From NCBI RefSeq assembly GCF_964019385.1, contig NC_088655.1, forward strand, positions 23,657,576-23,721,575: DNA of 64,000 nt, written 5' to 3'. Both the position numbers and the translations under genes were made by a program. Positions 18,037 to 28,757 of this stretch are shown here, in pieces. Source of the DNA: Sycon ciliatum. Its lineage: Eukaryota > Porifera > Calcarea > Leucosolenida > Sycettidae. Position 1 is the first letter of the stretch. Every line of letters begins with the position of its first letter. The notes below the pieces were generated by a model that was not told where the DNA came from, did not search any database, and saw only the letters and a program-made list of their open reading frames with translations.

Positions 18037-18483
18037 CAAGTACAGTGATGCCCAATGAAATCCGATCGCGTGACGCGGTCAAGCTTGAGCCCTGCACCCA
18101 CGCCACGGGGCACATGCACCACCTAAAAATTTCGACCTAGGTTCAGCATGCACATATAAATTACCATGAGTGACATGCACCGGCTACACATACATGCACA
18201 TGTTATGCGGCTGTGCACCCCCCCCCCCCTCCCCTCCCCGGGCCCCAGGGCCCCCGCCCTAAAAGGGGACCAGCTCCGCCCCTGGCAGTACTAAGCATGC
18301 ACTTACTCTGTGCTGACGTCAAGGCTGCGAAGACGCAAACTGCAGGGACAGACAGACACAGAAGCAGAGGAGATTCGGCAATGTATCGCTTGTTATCCTG
18401 TTCGGCTTCCACTCCACAACCGTGGAGGTTGTAGAAAGGAGCGCTGTTTCGGAAATTCCGAACACAGTGCATCCTCCGCCTTG

Positions 18484-18724
18484 TACAGTAAAACCTGCGA
18501 CTAACGATCGCCCCTTGGGGCCAGAGAAAGCGGTCTTTAGTGGCAGGTGGTCCTTAGTTAGAGGTTTGCACCGCACAACCATGAATGTGAGACCGTCCGT
18601 GCCTGGCGAAGTGGTCTGTAGTACCAGGCTGGTTGCTAGTCACGGTGGTCTTTAGTTACAGGTTTTACTGTAGTACCAGGCTGGTCGCTAGTCACGGTGG
18701 TCTTAGTTACTGGTTTTACTGTAA
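18484..18724 (-). mobile_element. CAGTAAAACCTGT element with two terminal 52-bp units
   Basis: Left end CAGTAAAACCTGCGACTAA; right end repeats TACCAGGCTGG and GGTCTTTAGTTACAGG twice before TTTTACTGT. It is the reverse-oriented relative of 9,579-10,238, which has ten copies of the same terminal unit. Confidence 0.8.
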
Positions 18725-18729
18725 CATGC

Positions 18730-20170
18730 TGTCAACCGAACAACGTGTTTTCAACCAAACAAGGATCATCTATTACAACTACAAGTACAAGTACTATCTA
18801 ATGGGAAGGGGGGGGGGGACTTGCTTGCTTTCAGAAATCGGTAATTACAAACAATGCAATTCGTTCGAGGGAGTTCCCATGGCTGTTTGTTGACATTGAA
18901 TTCGCATGATGTTCGCCACGGGAGCAGGAACTGCTCGCCCCAAGCACTGAGGAGTCGCCGAGTCATAACAGTTAAACCCTTGTTTGCACGGCTCCCTGAC
19001 CTACCCTGCTCCCATGCAACCTTGAACTAACTCGTTCAACTCCTGCATGGTCCATTGTACGCAATCAGATCTCTACAATGGGCACTACTGTAGTCCGAAG
19101 CTGTAGCGGAGGCGAACATAGTACCGGCGGTATCTCAACGAATCAGTTTTGACTGCTGTTCCACTGCAACCGTGTACCAACGCAGAACGAAAACAACCCA
19201 TTTCTTGGGGTGGCTCTGGCCTCGAACGCTTCCTTCCTGCCTGGCATTGAATCTAAAAAGTGCGTTTGGTGCTCATCAGCAAACCAAACATTATTTTTTA
19301 CTGAGAACCAACCAACACTTTGGAAGCACAGGCAGGAACGTTTGAGTCGCACTACGCAGGCCTGACTGGCAAATAGCAAAACAACTGTACTCTACTTCGA
19401 GCACTGGTGTATACACAGTGTCAACGACACGTGAGAATCCGAACCCAACGTGTGCAAAGCCAAGGAGCTGCTAATCTGCTAGAAACAATCGCGACATCTA
19501 TCACCTTTCGTCGTAGAAGTGTGTGGTAGGCATAGCGAAAGACGCAAAGGGTAGCGCAAAACAGGTGATAACTACAACGCAGTAAAAGTTAGTTGTAACA
19601 AAACCTGTGATAGCGCAACAGGTAGTACACGATGATTGATTTGCACCTTCACACTTGTGTCGCCAAATCAACCCAGCTACAATTTCCTACAAATTTTTAT
19701 GTTAGGCATTAGGCATTTTATGTTATGAATTCACACGCTTGCACGAGTTGCTCATTTCATGAATTCACCTCTTTTCCGTCTGGTGTCACACATGGCACTA
19801 ACTCCGCATTTTCTACCCTCTTTTGAGCCCTCCAACCCTCCTGCTCTCCTCTGTAGATCACTAATGGTTGACAATCTGTAACGTACGAGGAAACAAAGCC
19901 CCCCTTCCCCTGCGATGCGGTACAGCGTCAGGGAAAGTTATCGCTGTTAAAAAAAAGTTACCAAGGACAGATCGACACAATCCTGCATCGCGCGATGCGT
20001 TGGCAAACTGTTGAGTGACTGCTAAACATCACACCATTCTACTAAGCTCTTTTAGTGATCCAGTAAATTACTAATGCATGTACAACACAGACTATACTAG
20101 ATAAACTCTTGCAAAAAGTGCTCGATACCACAAGGGCATGGCGGGACGACAGATACAATCATGTTAGATG
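18730..20170. other. No feature recognised
   Basis: Unique-looking sequence without a convincing exon, repeat or hairpin. Open frames are short and lack recognisable patterns. Confidence 0.5.
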
Positions 20171-20180
20171 TGAACCGTGG

Positions 20181-20425
20181 AAGATAACTACATGCACATA
20201 GATACACCTTGCAACCACAAAGGTTGTAGTAAGATCACTGTTTCCGAACACGGTGGTCTCCACCGTGTTATACATGCTGTCAGCCAGCAAGATAACTATT
20301 ATGTACATAGATAAACCTTGCAACCACAAAGGTTGTACATGTAGTAAGATCACTGTTTCCGAACACGGTGGTCTCCACCTTGTTCTACATGTACATGCTG
20401 TCAGCCAGCAAGATAACTACATCAT
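20181..20425. repeat. Tandem duplication, about 108-121 bp
   Basis: AAGATAACTA starts at 20,181, 20,289 and 20,410. Each of the two full units has CCTTGCAACCACAAAGGTTG and GATCACTGTTTCCGAACACG then GTGGTCTCCACC, both pieces being internally palindromic. Confidence 0.8.
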
Positions 20426-20649
20426 GACTTGTACATGTATATTGTCGAAGACCAGCAACTCGCCTGTACTGGCACCTCTTCCCCATAGACGAGGCGTCGA
20501 GGGTTGTCACACGGAAAGGATGTAATTCATTCTAATACATGTACATGTATTGGGCGAACACTGGAGTAATTTGCGCTTCGAGGAGCGTGAAAACTAAACG
20601 AGTACCGTGACAGATACGGTTGTAAGGATAGTGTCAGATCGTGCGGGTA

Positions 20650-20823
20650 TGTGTGTGTGAGTATGCGCGCGTGTGTGTGTATGCTCGCGCGCGCGCGCGC
20701 GTGTGTGTGTATGCGTGTGCGCGTGTGTGTGTTCTAGCTATGAACTGTTAGACCCAACAGGGAAAGGTACGCGGTGCAGGCAATCTCGTAGGGTACCAAC
20801 AACAACTAGGGAGGAAGCATTCT

Positions 20824-20867
<44 letters not shown>
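20650..20867. repeat. (GT)n and (CT)n microsatellites
   Basis: GT/GC alternation at about 20,650-20,732 and a pure CT run at 20,826-20,867. Confidence 0.95.
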
Positions 20868-20870
<3 letters not shown>

Positions 20871-20939
20871 GTTACCCCGAGCGTCTCAGTCTCTGCCAGG
20901 CTACATTTATGCTGCTCTATGCTAAGCGAAGTTAGTTCA

Positions 20940-21075
20940 AATTGATCGCGTCGCTCAGTGGCGCCTTGCCCCGCGCCATTTTTGTTTAGCAAAACCGCAG
21001 CGTCATTGTTCAAAATGGCGGCCACGGATCACGCGCCAGGGTCCGGGCTGTACCATGTACTGTACCAGCACCGTT
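20940..21075 (+). promoter_or_regulatory. Possible CpG-rich promoter with AAAATGGCGGCC
   Basis: GCGCCATTTTTG and CAAAATGGCGGCCACGG resemble YY1-type promoter motifs around a transcription start. The ATG opens only a 20-codon frame ending at 21,075. No downstream exon was identified, so this is weak. Confidence 0.2.
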
Positions 21076-22120
21076 GATAGCTTTCACAGCACTGTCGAGG
21101 TCAGGCTGACGAGCAGAAATCTAGATGGGTCAGGTCAAGCGGAGAGAAGGAAATCGAGACTAGAATGTTCGCGCGGCATAAATTTCGCATTGCACAAACA
21201 GAGTCGGAAGGACAACGGACACAAACCTGCTAGATTGAACAGGACCGTAGGCTCGCGCGCCTATTGTTACAATCAATCATGATCAAATCGCATCGCGGGG
21301 CGGCTAGGACTACATTGTTCGGCCTAAACCCTGGCATGCCGGCAAGATACGGGGACGGTATATCGGAGTAAAGTTCCGCGGGAGATTTTGTCAAATCAGA
21401 TCTGGTCCCCAATACAGGGTTTGCTGGAAAGGTAAATACATGTTTCACTCCAACACGAACCCTCATGGTTTAGCCTACACCGCTAGCGTACACAATCTAC
21501 AGTGCTTGGCTAGTAAAGGCTGGCCAAATGTCAGACACTCGCGCGATACCATCGCACGTTGAACACGCCTCTAGCAGTGCATTTACCAGTTCGCACATGG
21601 TTGTCTTTCATTACTGGACACCATATCTCGCAGCGCAACGAGGCGGCGCTTGGGTTCAACCATGAAGAGTGAGCCAGCCAGCAGGCAGGACAACACGAAC
21701 TACTTTTATTAACACACCTGCAACAACCACATCTTGCACCACAACGTCAACGCCAACCATACACCCTTCGACAGACAAGGACCTACTCTCCATCGGGAAC
21801 GCACACACAAACAGGCACCGAGATTCCTCCATCAACAGTGCCCTCACCCTCTGCAGCAACTCACTCCCTATCGACATCACAACCCAACCTCGTAGAAATT
21901 CTTTCCGAAACAATGCATCCAGTCTTCTTTTGAGCAGTACCTGTTCCTGCTCCACGCACCCCCCTGGTTTCTGATATCTCGAACGTTGTACAACACTATC
22001 TCGATCACCCCTGCAAACGTTATTGCCCCTGCTTGTTTTTCGTGATCAATTGCTTCTTGCCTCCCCGGTTAATTTCCATCTAGCTGTTTCTGGTTAGTAC
22101 CAGTTCTATCACACTTATCA
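21076..22120. other. No gene recognised
   Basis: Contains Thr/Ser-rich open frames (for example 21,669-21,974 plus) without a recognisable family. The stretch before 22,126 may be the body of the retroposon whose tail follows. Confidence 0.4.
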
Positions 22121-22125
22121 ATCGT

Positions 22126-22183
22126 CCTTATTGGCGTCACGCCATCGTGGAATAAAAGAATAATAATACTAATAATAATAACA
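22126..22183 (+). mobile_element. Retroposon 3' tail stem-loop, copy 3
   Basis: CCTTATTGGCGTCACGCCA hairpin followed by TCGTGGAATAAAAGAATAAT and ATAATAAT repeats. The upstream CTATCACACTTATCAATC is shared with the copy at 44,413, so more than the hairpin is homologous. Confidence 0.65.
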
Positions 22184-22274
22184 AGATTCGTCGGGCGCAG
22201 GACGGACTACGTACAAGCGCTAACGGAACACAGCCAACATCATGTAGCTAAACTATTATAGAGCCGGCGGTATT

Positions 22275-22526
22275 ATGTCCAGTGCTCACGACAACTCAGC
22301 TTGGACCAGCAGTGAATTTCCTAGTCTTCAGTGCCGGGTGGTGCTTGGGCAATGGGATGAAGAGATAGACCGACAAATAATTGTTGCCCGGTACGAGATT
22401 GTGCGAGAGATGGCAAGTTTTAAAGACGTAGGCCGCCGCATGGGCATAAGTGCTGCGGTAGAGGCTTTTTTTGGGGGAATTGCACTGTATTGCCAGGCGA
22501 AATATGGTCAGCCTGTGAACTTGTGA
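22275..22526 (+). CDS. Unrecognised 83-codon ORF
   Basis: Starts MSSAHDNSAWTSSEFPSLQC and ends AKYGQPVNL. Composition is protein-like but no family or splice context is recognised; it may be spurious. Confidence 0.2.
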   Translation: MSSAHDNSAWTSSEFPSLQCRVVLGQWDEEIDRQIIVARYEIVREMASFKDVGRRMGISAAVEAFFGGIALYCQAKYGQPVNL

Positions 22527-22539
22527 ACTAGGCCTTCAT

Positions 22540-24230
22540 TGCTGCGAATGGCGAGGTGATAATTCGATCACTTTGAAAGCGAACAGATACATGGCGCGCG
22601 TAATCTACCTCGAAACAGCAGCTAATTCAGCGAGCAAGATAATAGAACCATTCGGGACTGACCTGCCAGGACAACTCGCCAAGGAACCTCCATGCTGGCT
22701 GGTAGCGCTTAGCCAAGCGCACGCTCTTGCGAAGCAGTTACAAGGCTCTCCCTTGTCCTTGGTGGCGGAGAGGCCACCTCTGAAACACTAGAGACTTCGT
22801 CTAGCTACGCACAGTCAAGAGCTCTCGCGTAGGGGAAGGAACCACCTAACAGATGCTCAGACGTGAGGGCAAAAGAGAGAGAGCATTGGCCAAAAGCAAA
22901 GAGCAGCGCGGCGCAGACAGGCCTTATACAGTTGAGCGAGCATCTGCAGTTGTCAGAGCACCATGCTTTCCAGCAGCTAGGCGGGGATTGATGGCCAGCA
23001 AACGTGAAATCATGTAAAACCACACATGTATGTACATTTAGTATGCGGACTGTGTTCGTAGAAGTTGCTGACGGACGCAGGGACTCTCACCCGTAGCCCG
23101 TACCATGAGGAAATGTCCGTCCTGGGTCTCGGAGCGCCAGCCAATTGTCAACACGACTCTACCATTGCTAGCCTTGCTCAGCGGTACTGCATGTCTGTGG
23201 ACATGCTAACACGCGGCCCGGTCATGCATATCATGCCCTATTGATGGCGGCTGACGGCAGTGACTTGCAGTTGAACGCTGCCAAGGATCTAGGAGTGTCC
23301 TGAATATATTTCGTGTTGTCAGCTCGTGCGGTCGAGCAACGACAAGTCACGGTCGATAGCAGTGGGGAGGAACGTGGCTTGGCCCTAGAACGCCGGTCAG
23401 CCATCTAGCCGTGTAGCTGCTTACCTAATCGGAATCTTCATACCAGCAGATCCTCGTCGATGTGTTGTCTACGGGCCTGCATTCAGATCGCTGCAACGCA
23501 AGCACAATCATAAGCCATGCACATGCGCATGCAGATGAAAATCCGACATTGACAACTCGGTCGCGTCGACTTCTTCCCAAGTCTTCAAGATCTCGCTCTC
23601 GTGCAGGGAGTTCTAGAGACCCCTGCGCGGCGCCGCATGCCTAGTTTGGCCTCGTGCAAGTAGTTTCATGCCGGGCAACTGGGCGGTGCAGCTTGGGGAA
23701 GATGGCCAACTGGACCTGCGGGTACATTCAGAACACGTGCTGGAAAAGATTATGATGTGAGCTGTCATCGCCATCGCGTGATATACCAGGTCGATTAGAT
23801 AATGATTTTTTTTACAGGCTGTCGGGTGCCTCCAGTGCTGGTACGGCCTCGCACCATGCACCATGTGCCCCGCTATTCTATTGGTTCGTATCAGCACCGG
23901 TATTCAAGATTCTTCATTACACTGTACTACTACTAGTACACACAGTCTACAGGATGACATCATGAAGATAGCAGCAGCTACATCATAGTACGTGTACATA
24001 ATCATCGACATCACCGTGTTGGCATCACGTCATCATTTTTTCATCATGGCCTACTGTAGGAGCTGTGGCATCCTTTGTGATCCACAGCAAGAAGGCATAC
24101 ATGTACATCATGTTGTACATTGTACATGTATGGTGATGTAAAATAGACATAATAAAAATTAATAGACATAACAATAACATAACATAACTTCGTCCTGCAG
24201 CTTTTCTGGCACCTTCTATACTTTGCATAA
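22540..24230. other. No gene recognised
   Basis: Mostly unique sequence with short frames. ACATGT-type palindromic runs begin near 24,100. Confidence 0.4.
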
Positions 24231-24235
24231 GACTC

Positions 24236-24287
24236 AATCTGCGGACAGAACTGTTTCGTCCTTTGTGGACTCATCAGCGCAGCACAG
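24236..24287 (-). ncRNA. Hammerhead ribozyme (type I-like, short stem III)
   Basis: On the minus strand the sequence reads GCTGCG, then the core CTGATGA (24,271-24,277), stem II GTCC-ACAAA-GGAC, core GAA, stem III ACAG-TT-CTGT, and C17 before CGCAG. CTGCG and CGCAG pair as a perfect 5-bp stem I. Every invariant core position (CUGANGA, GAA, the A15.1-U16.1 pair and a GUC cleavage triplet) is present. Cleavage is predicted between 24,244 and 24,243. Hammerheads with so short a stem III are known from animal retrozymes and Penelope-like elements and often act as dimers. No such protein is seen nearby. Confidence 0.88.
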
Positions 24288-24486
24288 AGGAAATGAGGCC
24301 GAACCTGACAGCAATGAAAAATATTTTTTCCAAAGCCAGATTTTAAACCGGGCGCGAACGTACCTTGCCAGAGTGCTCAAACTGACAAGTCAGTGAGCTC
24401 TGCACAACGCAAACAGCAAAGGCACTACCTCACATGAGAGTGCTCAACTGCCACAAGAGCAGGAGCGAAATACTCAATATTCTGTG
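24244..24486 (-). mobile_element. Retrozyme-like unit between two hammerhead motifs
   Basis: The distance between the predicted cleavage sites of the two same-sense hammerhead motifs is 243 nt, the size class of small circular retrozyme RNAs. Part of the body (for example GTGCTCAAACTGACAAGTCA, on the plus strand) recurs in reverse orientation at about 55,840-55,950 beside a third hammerhead copy. It encodes no protein. Confidence 0.6.
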
Positions 24487-24516
24487 GACAGAACTGTTTC
24501 GTCCTTTGTGGATTTT
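24478..24516 (-). ncRNA. Partial hammerhead ribozyme (5' part missing)
   Basis: The minus strand reads ATCC-ACAAA-GGAC, GAA, ACAG-TT-CTGT, C, CACAG. Stem II, the GAA core, stem III and the cleavage site are kept, but the CTGATGA strand and the 5' half of stem I are absent (replaced by AAAAATCC). Inactive alone, it marks the upstream direct repeat of the retrozyme. Confidence 0.7.
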
Positions 24517-24592
24517 TACTTAACATATTATTATTTTTACATCAAAACATCAAACACACCCTGCCAAAGAGTTATGAAGGTAAAGAAGGGGT

Positions 24593-24735
24593 GGGAGCTA
24601 GCCCATGGCGGATAATGCGCGAAGACCTGGAAGTCTCTGCTCAAAAAGCAGTGGAATTGGCGAAACCATACTAAGATACTAACCACATGGCAGTCATTTC
24701 CTTGAATTCGGCTCCGTTTCTTTACCCAAATACCA
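24593..24735. mobile_element. GCGGATAATG element, copy 3 (diverged)
   Basis: GGCGGATAATGCGCGAAG, then CTCAAAAAGCAGTGGAATTG and CGAAACCATA; the right part ends with ACCAACCATGCATGAAAC. Confidence 0.55.
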
Positions 24736-24972
24736 ACCATGCATGAAACAAAGGCCACGGTAAGCAGCAGCTACGTTGTACAACTTGGAGTCGTGTTGCT
24801 GGTGTGTGAGGTCGGCTAGAGAGCGCGTTTGGTGGTGGAGGTGGAACTACGTTGTGCATGAAACACACCCGAAACTGAGAAAGAGTGCAACATGCTGCCA
24901 ATGTGTCTGCCGGCATGCAGTATCCACCGAGGGCTAATGGGAGCAGTGACATGTAATAATATGTTATTATTA

Positions 24973-25158
24973 CAGTGGTCCCTCTATAATCCGGCACCAT
25001 TTGTGCCACGAAAATCTGCAGGATTAGGGAGGGTGCTGGATTAACAAATCTGATTTACTACTGCAATGTGCATGAAGAGGACATTTTGGCTACTGAAAAT
25101 TGTGCTGGTTTATCGAGGGTGCTGGATTATAAAGTGCCGGATTAGAGAGGGACGACTG
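24973..25158. mobile_element. MITE-like element, CAGTGGTCCCTCTATAATCC ends
   Basis: CAGTGGTCCCTCTATAATCC GGCAC and GTGCCGGATTAGAGAGGGAC GACTG are inverted ends, with GGATTA motifs inside. The ends resemble pogo/Tigger-type MITEs. Confidence 0.7.
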
Positions 25159-25383
25159 TATTACTATTATTATTATTTTGCTTGTTCGCGTTGGCATCAA
25201 CCTGAATAAAGCAGGTATATAGCCTTCGCAATGGTATGTATGTATGTATAACCATAACCATTCTGGTCGTAGGGACGTCATGTGTGTCAAAAGGCAGCAT
25301 CATCAAAATAACAGAAAAAGAAGAAGAAAAAACCTAACTATACTGATAAACAACCTGCCTGTACCTATCCCGATCAGCAGCAG

Positions 25384-25488
<105 letters not shown>

Positions 25489-25811
25489 TCATAAGATCGG
25501 TTGCTAAATCCTAGCAAAAGTGCTCAATACTCAATAGGGAGAGCCAGAGGGTTGCCTTGATATTGGTGAATAGCCCGTGATGGTTGACTGTACGTTCGAT
25601 ACTGCATTCGTCACGTATTGCTTCTGCTCGTTTGGTTTACGAACTACAATAAACTTAGGGAGTCCCCCGGACAATTCAGTTTAAAGTGCCTTAGGCCAGG
25701 CCGGATGTACTTGTACCACACTTTTTTCCTCTTTGCAACGGATATAAACCGCCAAACCGCATCACACAAACAATCCTTGGCCACACGAACACGACTCGAT
25801 GTCATCTCGAT

Positions 25812-26062
25812 CAAATCAGGATTATCGGGTCGCCGGCTGTGCGCCAAGAACTGGTTGTTGTTTGTGTCTTGCGGGTTGGATGTAAACTTTCACTAAATCA
25901 TATCGGGATTATCACGTCGCCTGCTGTAGCCAGGAGCTGTTTGATGTATGTGTCTTGCGGGTGGGATGTAAACTTTCACTCAATCATATCGGGATTATCA
26001 CGTCGCCTGCTGGAGCCAGGAGCTGTTTGATCGGTATGTGTCTAGCGGGTTGGATGCAAACA
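25812..26062 (+). repeat. Tandem repeat of about 86 bp, three units
   Basis: GGATTATCACGTCGCCTGCT, AGCCAGGAGCTGTTTGAT, TGTGTCTTGCGGGT and GGATGTAAACTTTCACT recur three times, the first unit more diverged. Confidence 0.8.
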
Positions 26063-26235
26063 TGGATGGCAAGGCTACAGCGGAGCGTCAGAGTTCTAAA
26101 AAATCTGATGAAGAGTACCGGATTGAGGACCCTAGTCATCAGCTTGAAAGATTGAAAAGGGCCGCGGAAAAATCTGAAGAAAACACTTCATTTATAGCAA
26201 TGAAGAGAATAGGACCAAGGAACTACAAGTGTTAG
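26038..26235 (+). CDS. Short Lys/Glu-rich ORF, uncertain
   Basis: A 65-codon frame with KSDEEYRIEDPSHQLERLKR and AAEKSEENTSF looks like a charged coiled-coil segment. It begins in the 86-bp repeat and ends inside the following MITE, so it may be an exon fragment or chance. Confidence 0.2.
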   Translation: MSSGLDANMDGKATAERQSSKKSDEEYRIEDPSHQLERLKRAAEKSEENTSFIAMKRIGPRNYKC

Positions 26236-26357
26236 TTAACACCACCAGCTGGTCAATGTTGTGCAATGTTATCGCATGAACTGATTGTCTAGTAACTGGT
26301 GCAGTTAGTGGACATTATAGCGTAACTTGTGCATAGTTCCTTGGTCCTTTTTTTTCT
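26205..26357. mobile_element. AGGACCAAGGAAC MITE, copy 1
   Basis: AGGACCAAGGAACTACAAGT and ATAGTTCCTTGGTCCTTTTT are inverted ends; inside lie GAACTGATTGTCTAGTAACT and AGTGGACATTATAG. Same family as 61,019-61,122. Confidence 0.8.
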
Positions 26358-26499
26358 CCATTCGAGTACTAGTATATCCTTACGAGTTCTTCGGCGGCAA
26401 GAAATGGGTGGCAGAAACTTAATAAGTTACTTCGAAGTACATTGTACCTCTGCCGTAAGCGCCTGCCGTAGCATGAGCATGAGTAAAACACTGAATATT

Positions 26500-26612
26500 C
26501 GTGACTACGATGTACCTGGACTCGAACCAGAGACCTCCACTCCAGCCGCTATGCCTATAGGCCAGCGAAGCTCAAACCACTGAGCGATGATGTAACCGCC
26601 GTAATCCAGGGA
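26500..26612 (-). mobile_element. tRNA-derived SINE head
   Basis: On the minus strand, ATCGCTCAGTGGTTTGAGC matches a pol III A box region and CTCTGGTTCGAGTCCAGGTA a B box, spaced as in a tRNA. The arms do not make a full cloverleaf, so a tRNA-derived SINE is more likely than a functional tRNA. Confidence 0.55.
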
Positions 26613-27049
26613 CTAATCGACATACTTTTCTGAAATCATCATTCCCCCTTCCCATGAGGCTACATGACTTTGTACACGGACTTGCATTCTATCATCCATA
26701 ATGCTCCTGTAGTAGCTCACACTGTACCCCATCCTAAACCCACCCCTCCGCGATTTGTTGGCTTCCTCACTTGCCAGACTGATTTTATTGTTATGATTCA
26801 ATAATTGATTGTGGACTGATGTGAATCATGCATGGTAAACGACAGTACCATGGCCTTTTCAGATTTTCATTGTACCTATTTGTAGTACCTCCCGGGATCA
26901 GTATTTCCACTTGAAATAATATCCACCCAAATGCCTCATTCTTAGCATTCTTATATTCGCTTCCATGTAATTGGGCTTATTGCCCGTTTGGTACTGCGAA
27001 TTCAAATAAAAAGAACTACAACAACAACAGCAATCATACTTATCTTCCA

Positions 27050-27094
27050 TGCCCCATGGCCATGGGCCATCGTGGTAATGAAGAATAATAACAA
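27050..27094 (+). mobile_element. Retroposon 3' tail stem-loop, copy 4
   Basis: CCCCATGGCCATGGGCCA hairpin then TCGTGGTAATGAAGAATAAT and AACA; the stem differs from copies 1-3 but remains paired. Confidence 0.5.
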
Positions 27095-27272
27095 TGCATG
27101 CTGGCATAACGCAGCGCTCACTGTACCTGCACACTTCACACACAACCTAGCACTGCACGCGGAGAGCGCCAATGCCAAATTGCCAATGGTTCATTAAAGC
27201 CGAGCTTATTCCTGTTGAAGCCGATGTCAGTGCTAGGCTTCTAGTCAAGTCAGGTGTGTCTACATGTGTGTA

Positions 27273-27451
27273 CAGTAAAACCTGTCTAGGCGACCACTCT
27301 GATAAGGCGACCACCTGCCCCAAAAGACCACTGGCAACCAGGACCAAGGGATGCTATTTGCAGTCAAACCACCCTGGATAAGGAAACCACCTGGCAACAG
27401 AGACCACTTTTTGAAGGTCCCTTGAGCGGTCGCCTTACACAGGTTTCACTG
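27273..27451. mobile_element. CAGTAAAACCTGTC/AGGCGACC element, copy 1
   Basis: CAGTAAAACCTGTCTAGGCG left, ACACAGGTTTCACTG right, with ACCAAGGGATGCTATTTGCA and GGTCCCTTGAGCGGTCG inside. Other copies: 27,737, 50,493, 53,721, 54,324, 59,972. Confidence 0.8.
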
Positions 27452-27499
27452 CATGTCAGACCTAAAACCAGGCTTACATGTACATGTGTGTGCCGACAG

Positions 27500-27552
27500 T
27501 TATTATTATTATTATTCTCGTATCCGTCCCGAATGGGACTCACGACGGCAGA
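27500..27552 (-). mobile_element. Retroposon 3' tail stem-loop, copy 6 (reverse)
   Basis: On the minus strand: CGTCGTGAGTCCCATTCGGG ACGGATACGAG then AATAATAATAATAA. Same plan (hairpin, short spacer, AATAAT tail) with a different stem. Confidence 0.4.
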
Positions 27553-27736
27553 ATTAAAAAACTGTGAGCATGTGTGTATGTGAGAGCGGGAGAACGAAAT
27601 GAAAAAGAAAAGAAGAGTCTTGTAATAAAGGTCAAATTTAAGAGGAGCAGTACTAGACTAAAATGGCTGAGCAGATGTTGTGCCGACAGTGTATCTTGAA
27701 AATCAGGCTTGTATTCAAAACAGGCTTCTACGTGTA

Positions 27737-27914
27737 CAGTGCAACCTGTCTAAGACGACCGCTCAAGGGACCTTCAAAACGTGGTCTCTGTTACCAGGTG
27801 GTCTCCTTATCCAGGGTCATTTGACTGGAAATAGCATCCCTTGGTCCTGGCTGCAGTGGTCGTCTGAGACAGGTGGTCGCCTTATCCGAGTGGTCGCCTT
27901 GACAGGTTTTACTG
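27737..27914. mobile_element. CAGTAAAACCTGTC element, copy 2 (reverse)
   Basis: CAGTGCAACCTGTCTAAGAC left, TTGACAGGTTTTACTG right, with the GACCTTCAAAACG TGGTCTC core in the opposite orientation to copy 1. Confidence 0.8.
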
Positions 27915-28170
27915 TTTGTGTACATGTACATGTATATGAGACAGGCTAGTACTTGTAGAGTGCGGATTATCCGCACCCCTCGAGGCACGGGCTAGCTGTC
28001 TCCAGGGAGTTCGGATGAGAAGAATGTTCGGATAAGCGAGCAGTCATACATTGTACATCAACATTATTGACATTTATTGTACATGTATGTAACATTGGTC
28101 TCCGTTGTTCTGCCTTGTGGTGTGTCCAAAATACATGCATGTTTTAGTCTAGTTCCTGTTGTACTGCTAG

Positions 28171-28372
28171 ACACCGGCGGATTCTGCTCGAAAATGTGGC
28201 AGATTCTGCTCGAAAAGCAGTGAAATTGGCAGAACCATACAAACCTTATGGCGGGCAATTCCTCGAATTCTGCTCCATTTCTTTATCTACATGTACATAC
28301 CAAACATGCATGAAACGTACCAGAAAAAGTACCGAATTCTGCCAATTTTTTTGCCGGCATTATCCGCTGGAC
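28171..28372. mobile_element. GCGGATAATG element, copy 4 (reverse)
   Basis: CCGGCGGATTCTGCTCGAAA, GGCAGAACCATACAAACCTT, AAACATGCATGAAACGTACC and GCCGGCATTATCCGC in order. Confidence 0.75.
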
Positions 28373-28384
28373 CCTAATGTACTC

Positions 28385-28415
28385 CCGAAGAGAATGATGT
28401 TTTCATTCTCTTCGG
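28385..28415. repeat. Perfect hairpin CCGAAGAGAATGA
   Basis: CCGAAGAGAATGA and TCATTCTCTTCGG with a 4-5-nt loop. Confidence 0.85.
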
Positions 28416-28634
28416 CAGTACGACTGGAACTACTTCAAGTAGGCGCAATCCGGCTCCTCGAAACGACACTTTCGTTATACATTTTGACTCCAACCTGCTG
28501 TAAAAACAAGCATTTCGGATAATTGGTCGTTCGGATAGTTGACGTTCGGATAATCGGCATTCTATTGAAAGTTGGAGGTACTGAACTGAAGAGTGAGAGA
28601 GAGAGCACGGTTTTCTATAATACTATACCTGTAG

Positions 28635-28686
28635 CTTCGTGAGTCTGCCGCAACGAGTTCAAACCCGTTCCTGCAGACTCACGAAG
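28635..28686. repeat. Hairpin with 20-bp arms
   Basis: CTTCGTGAGTCTGCCGCAAC and GTTCCTGCAGACTCACGAAG pair with one or two mismatches around a 10-12-nt loop (GAGTTCAAACCC). Confidence 0.85.
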
Positions 28687-28757
28687 ACTCTACATAAGGC
28701 ACTGTGATTCAGGACTCAAATCAATACCATTGAATACAGCATCCGTATTGATCCTGT

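Noticed and set aside
26500-26612. Functional tRNA gene
   Set aside because: A and B boxes are present, but the acceptor and anticodon arms do not pair properly and no clear anticodon loop can be drawn.
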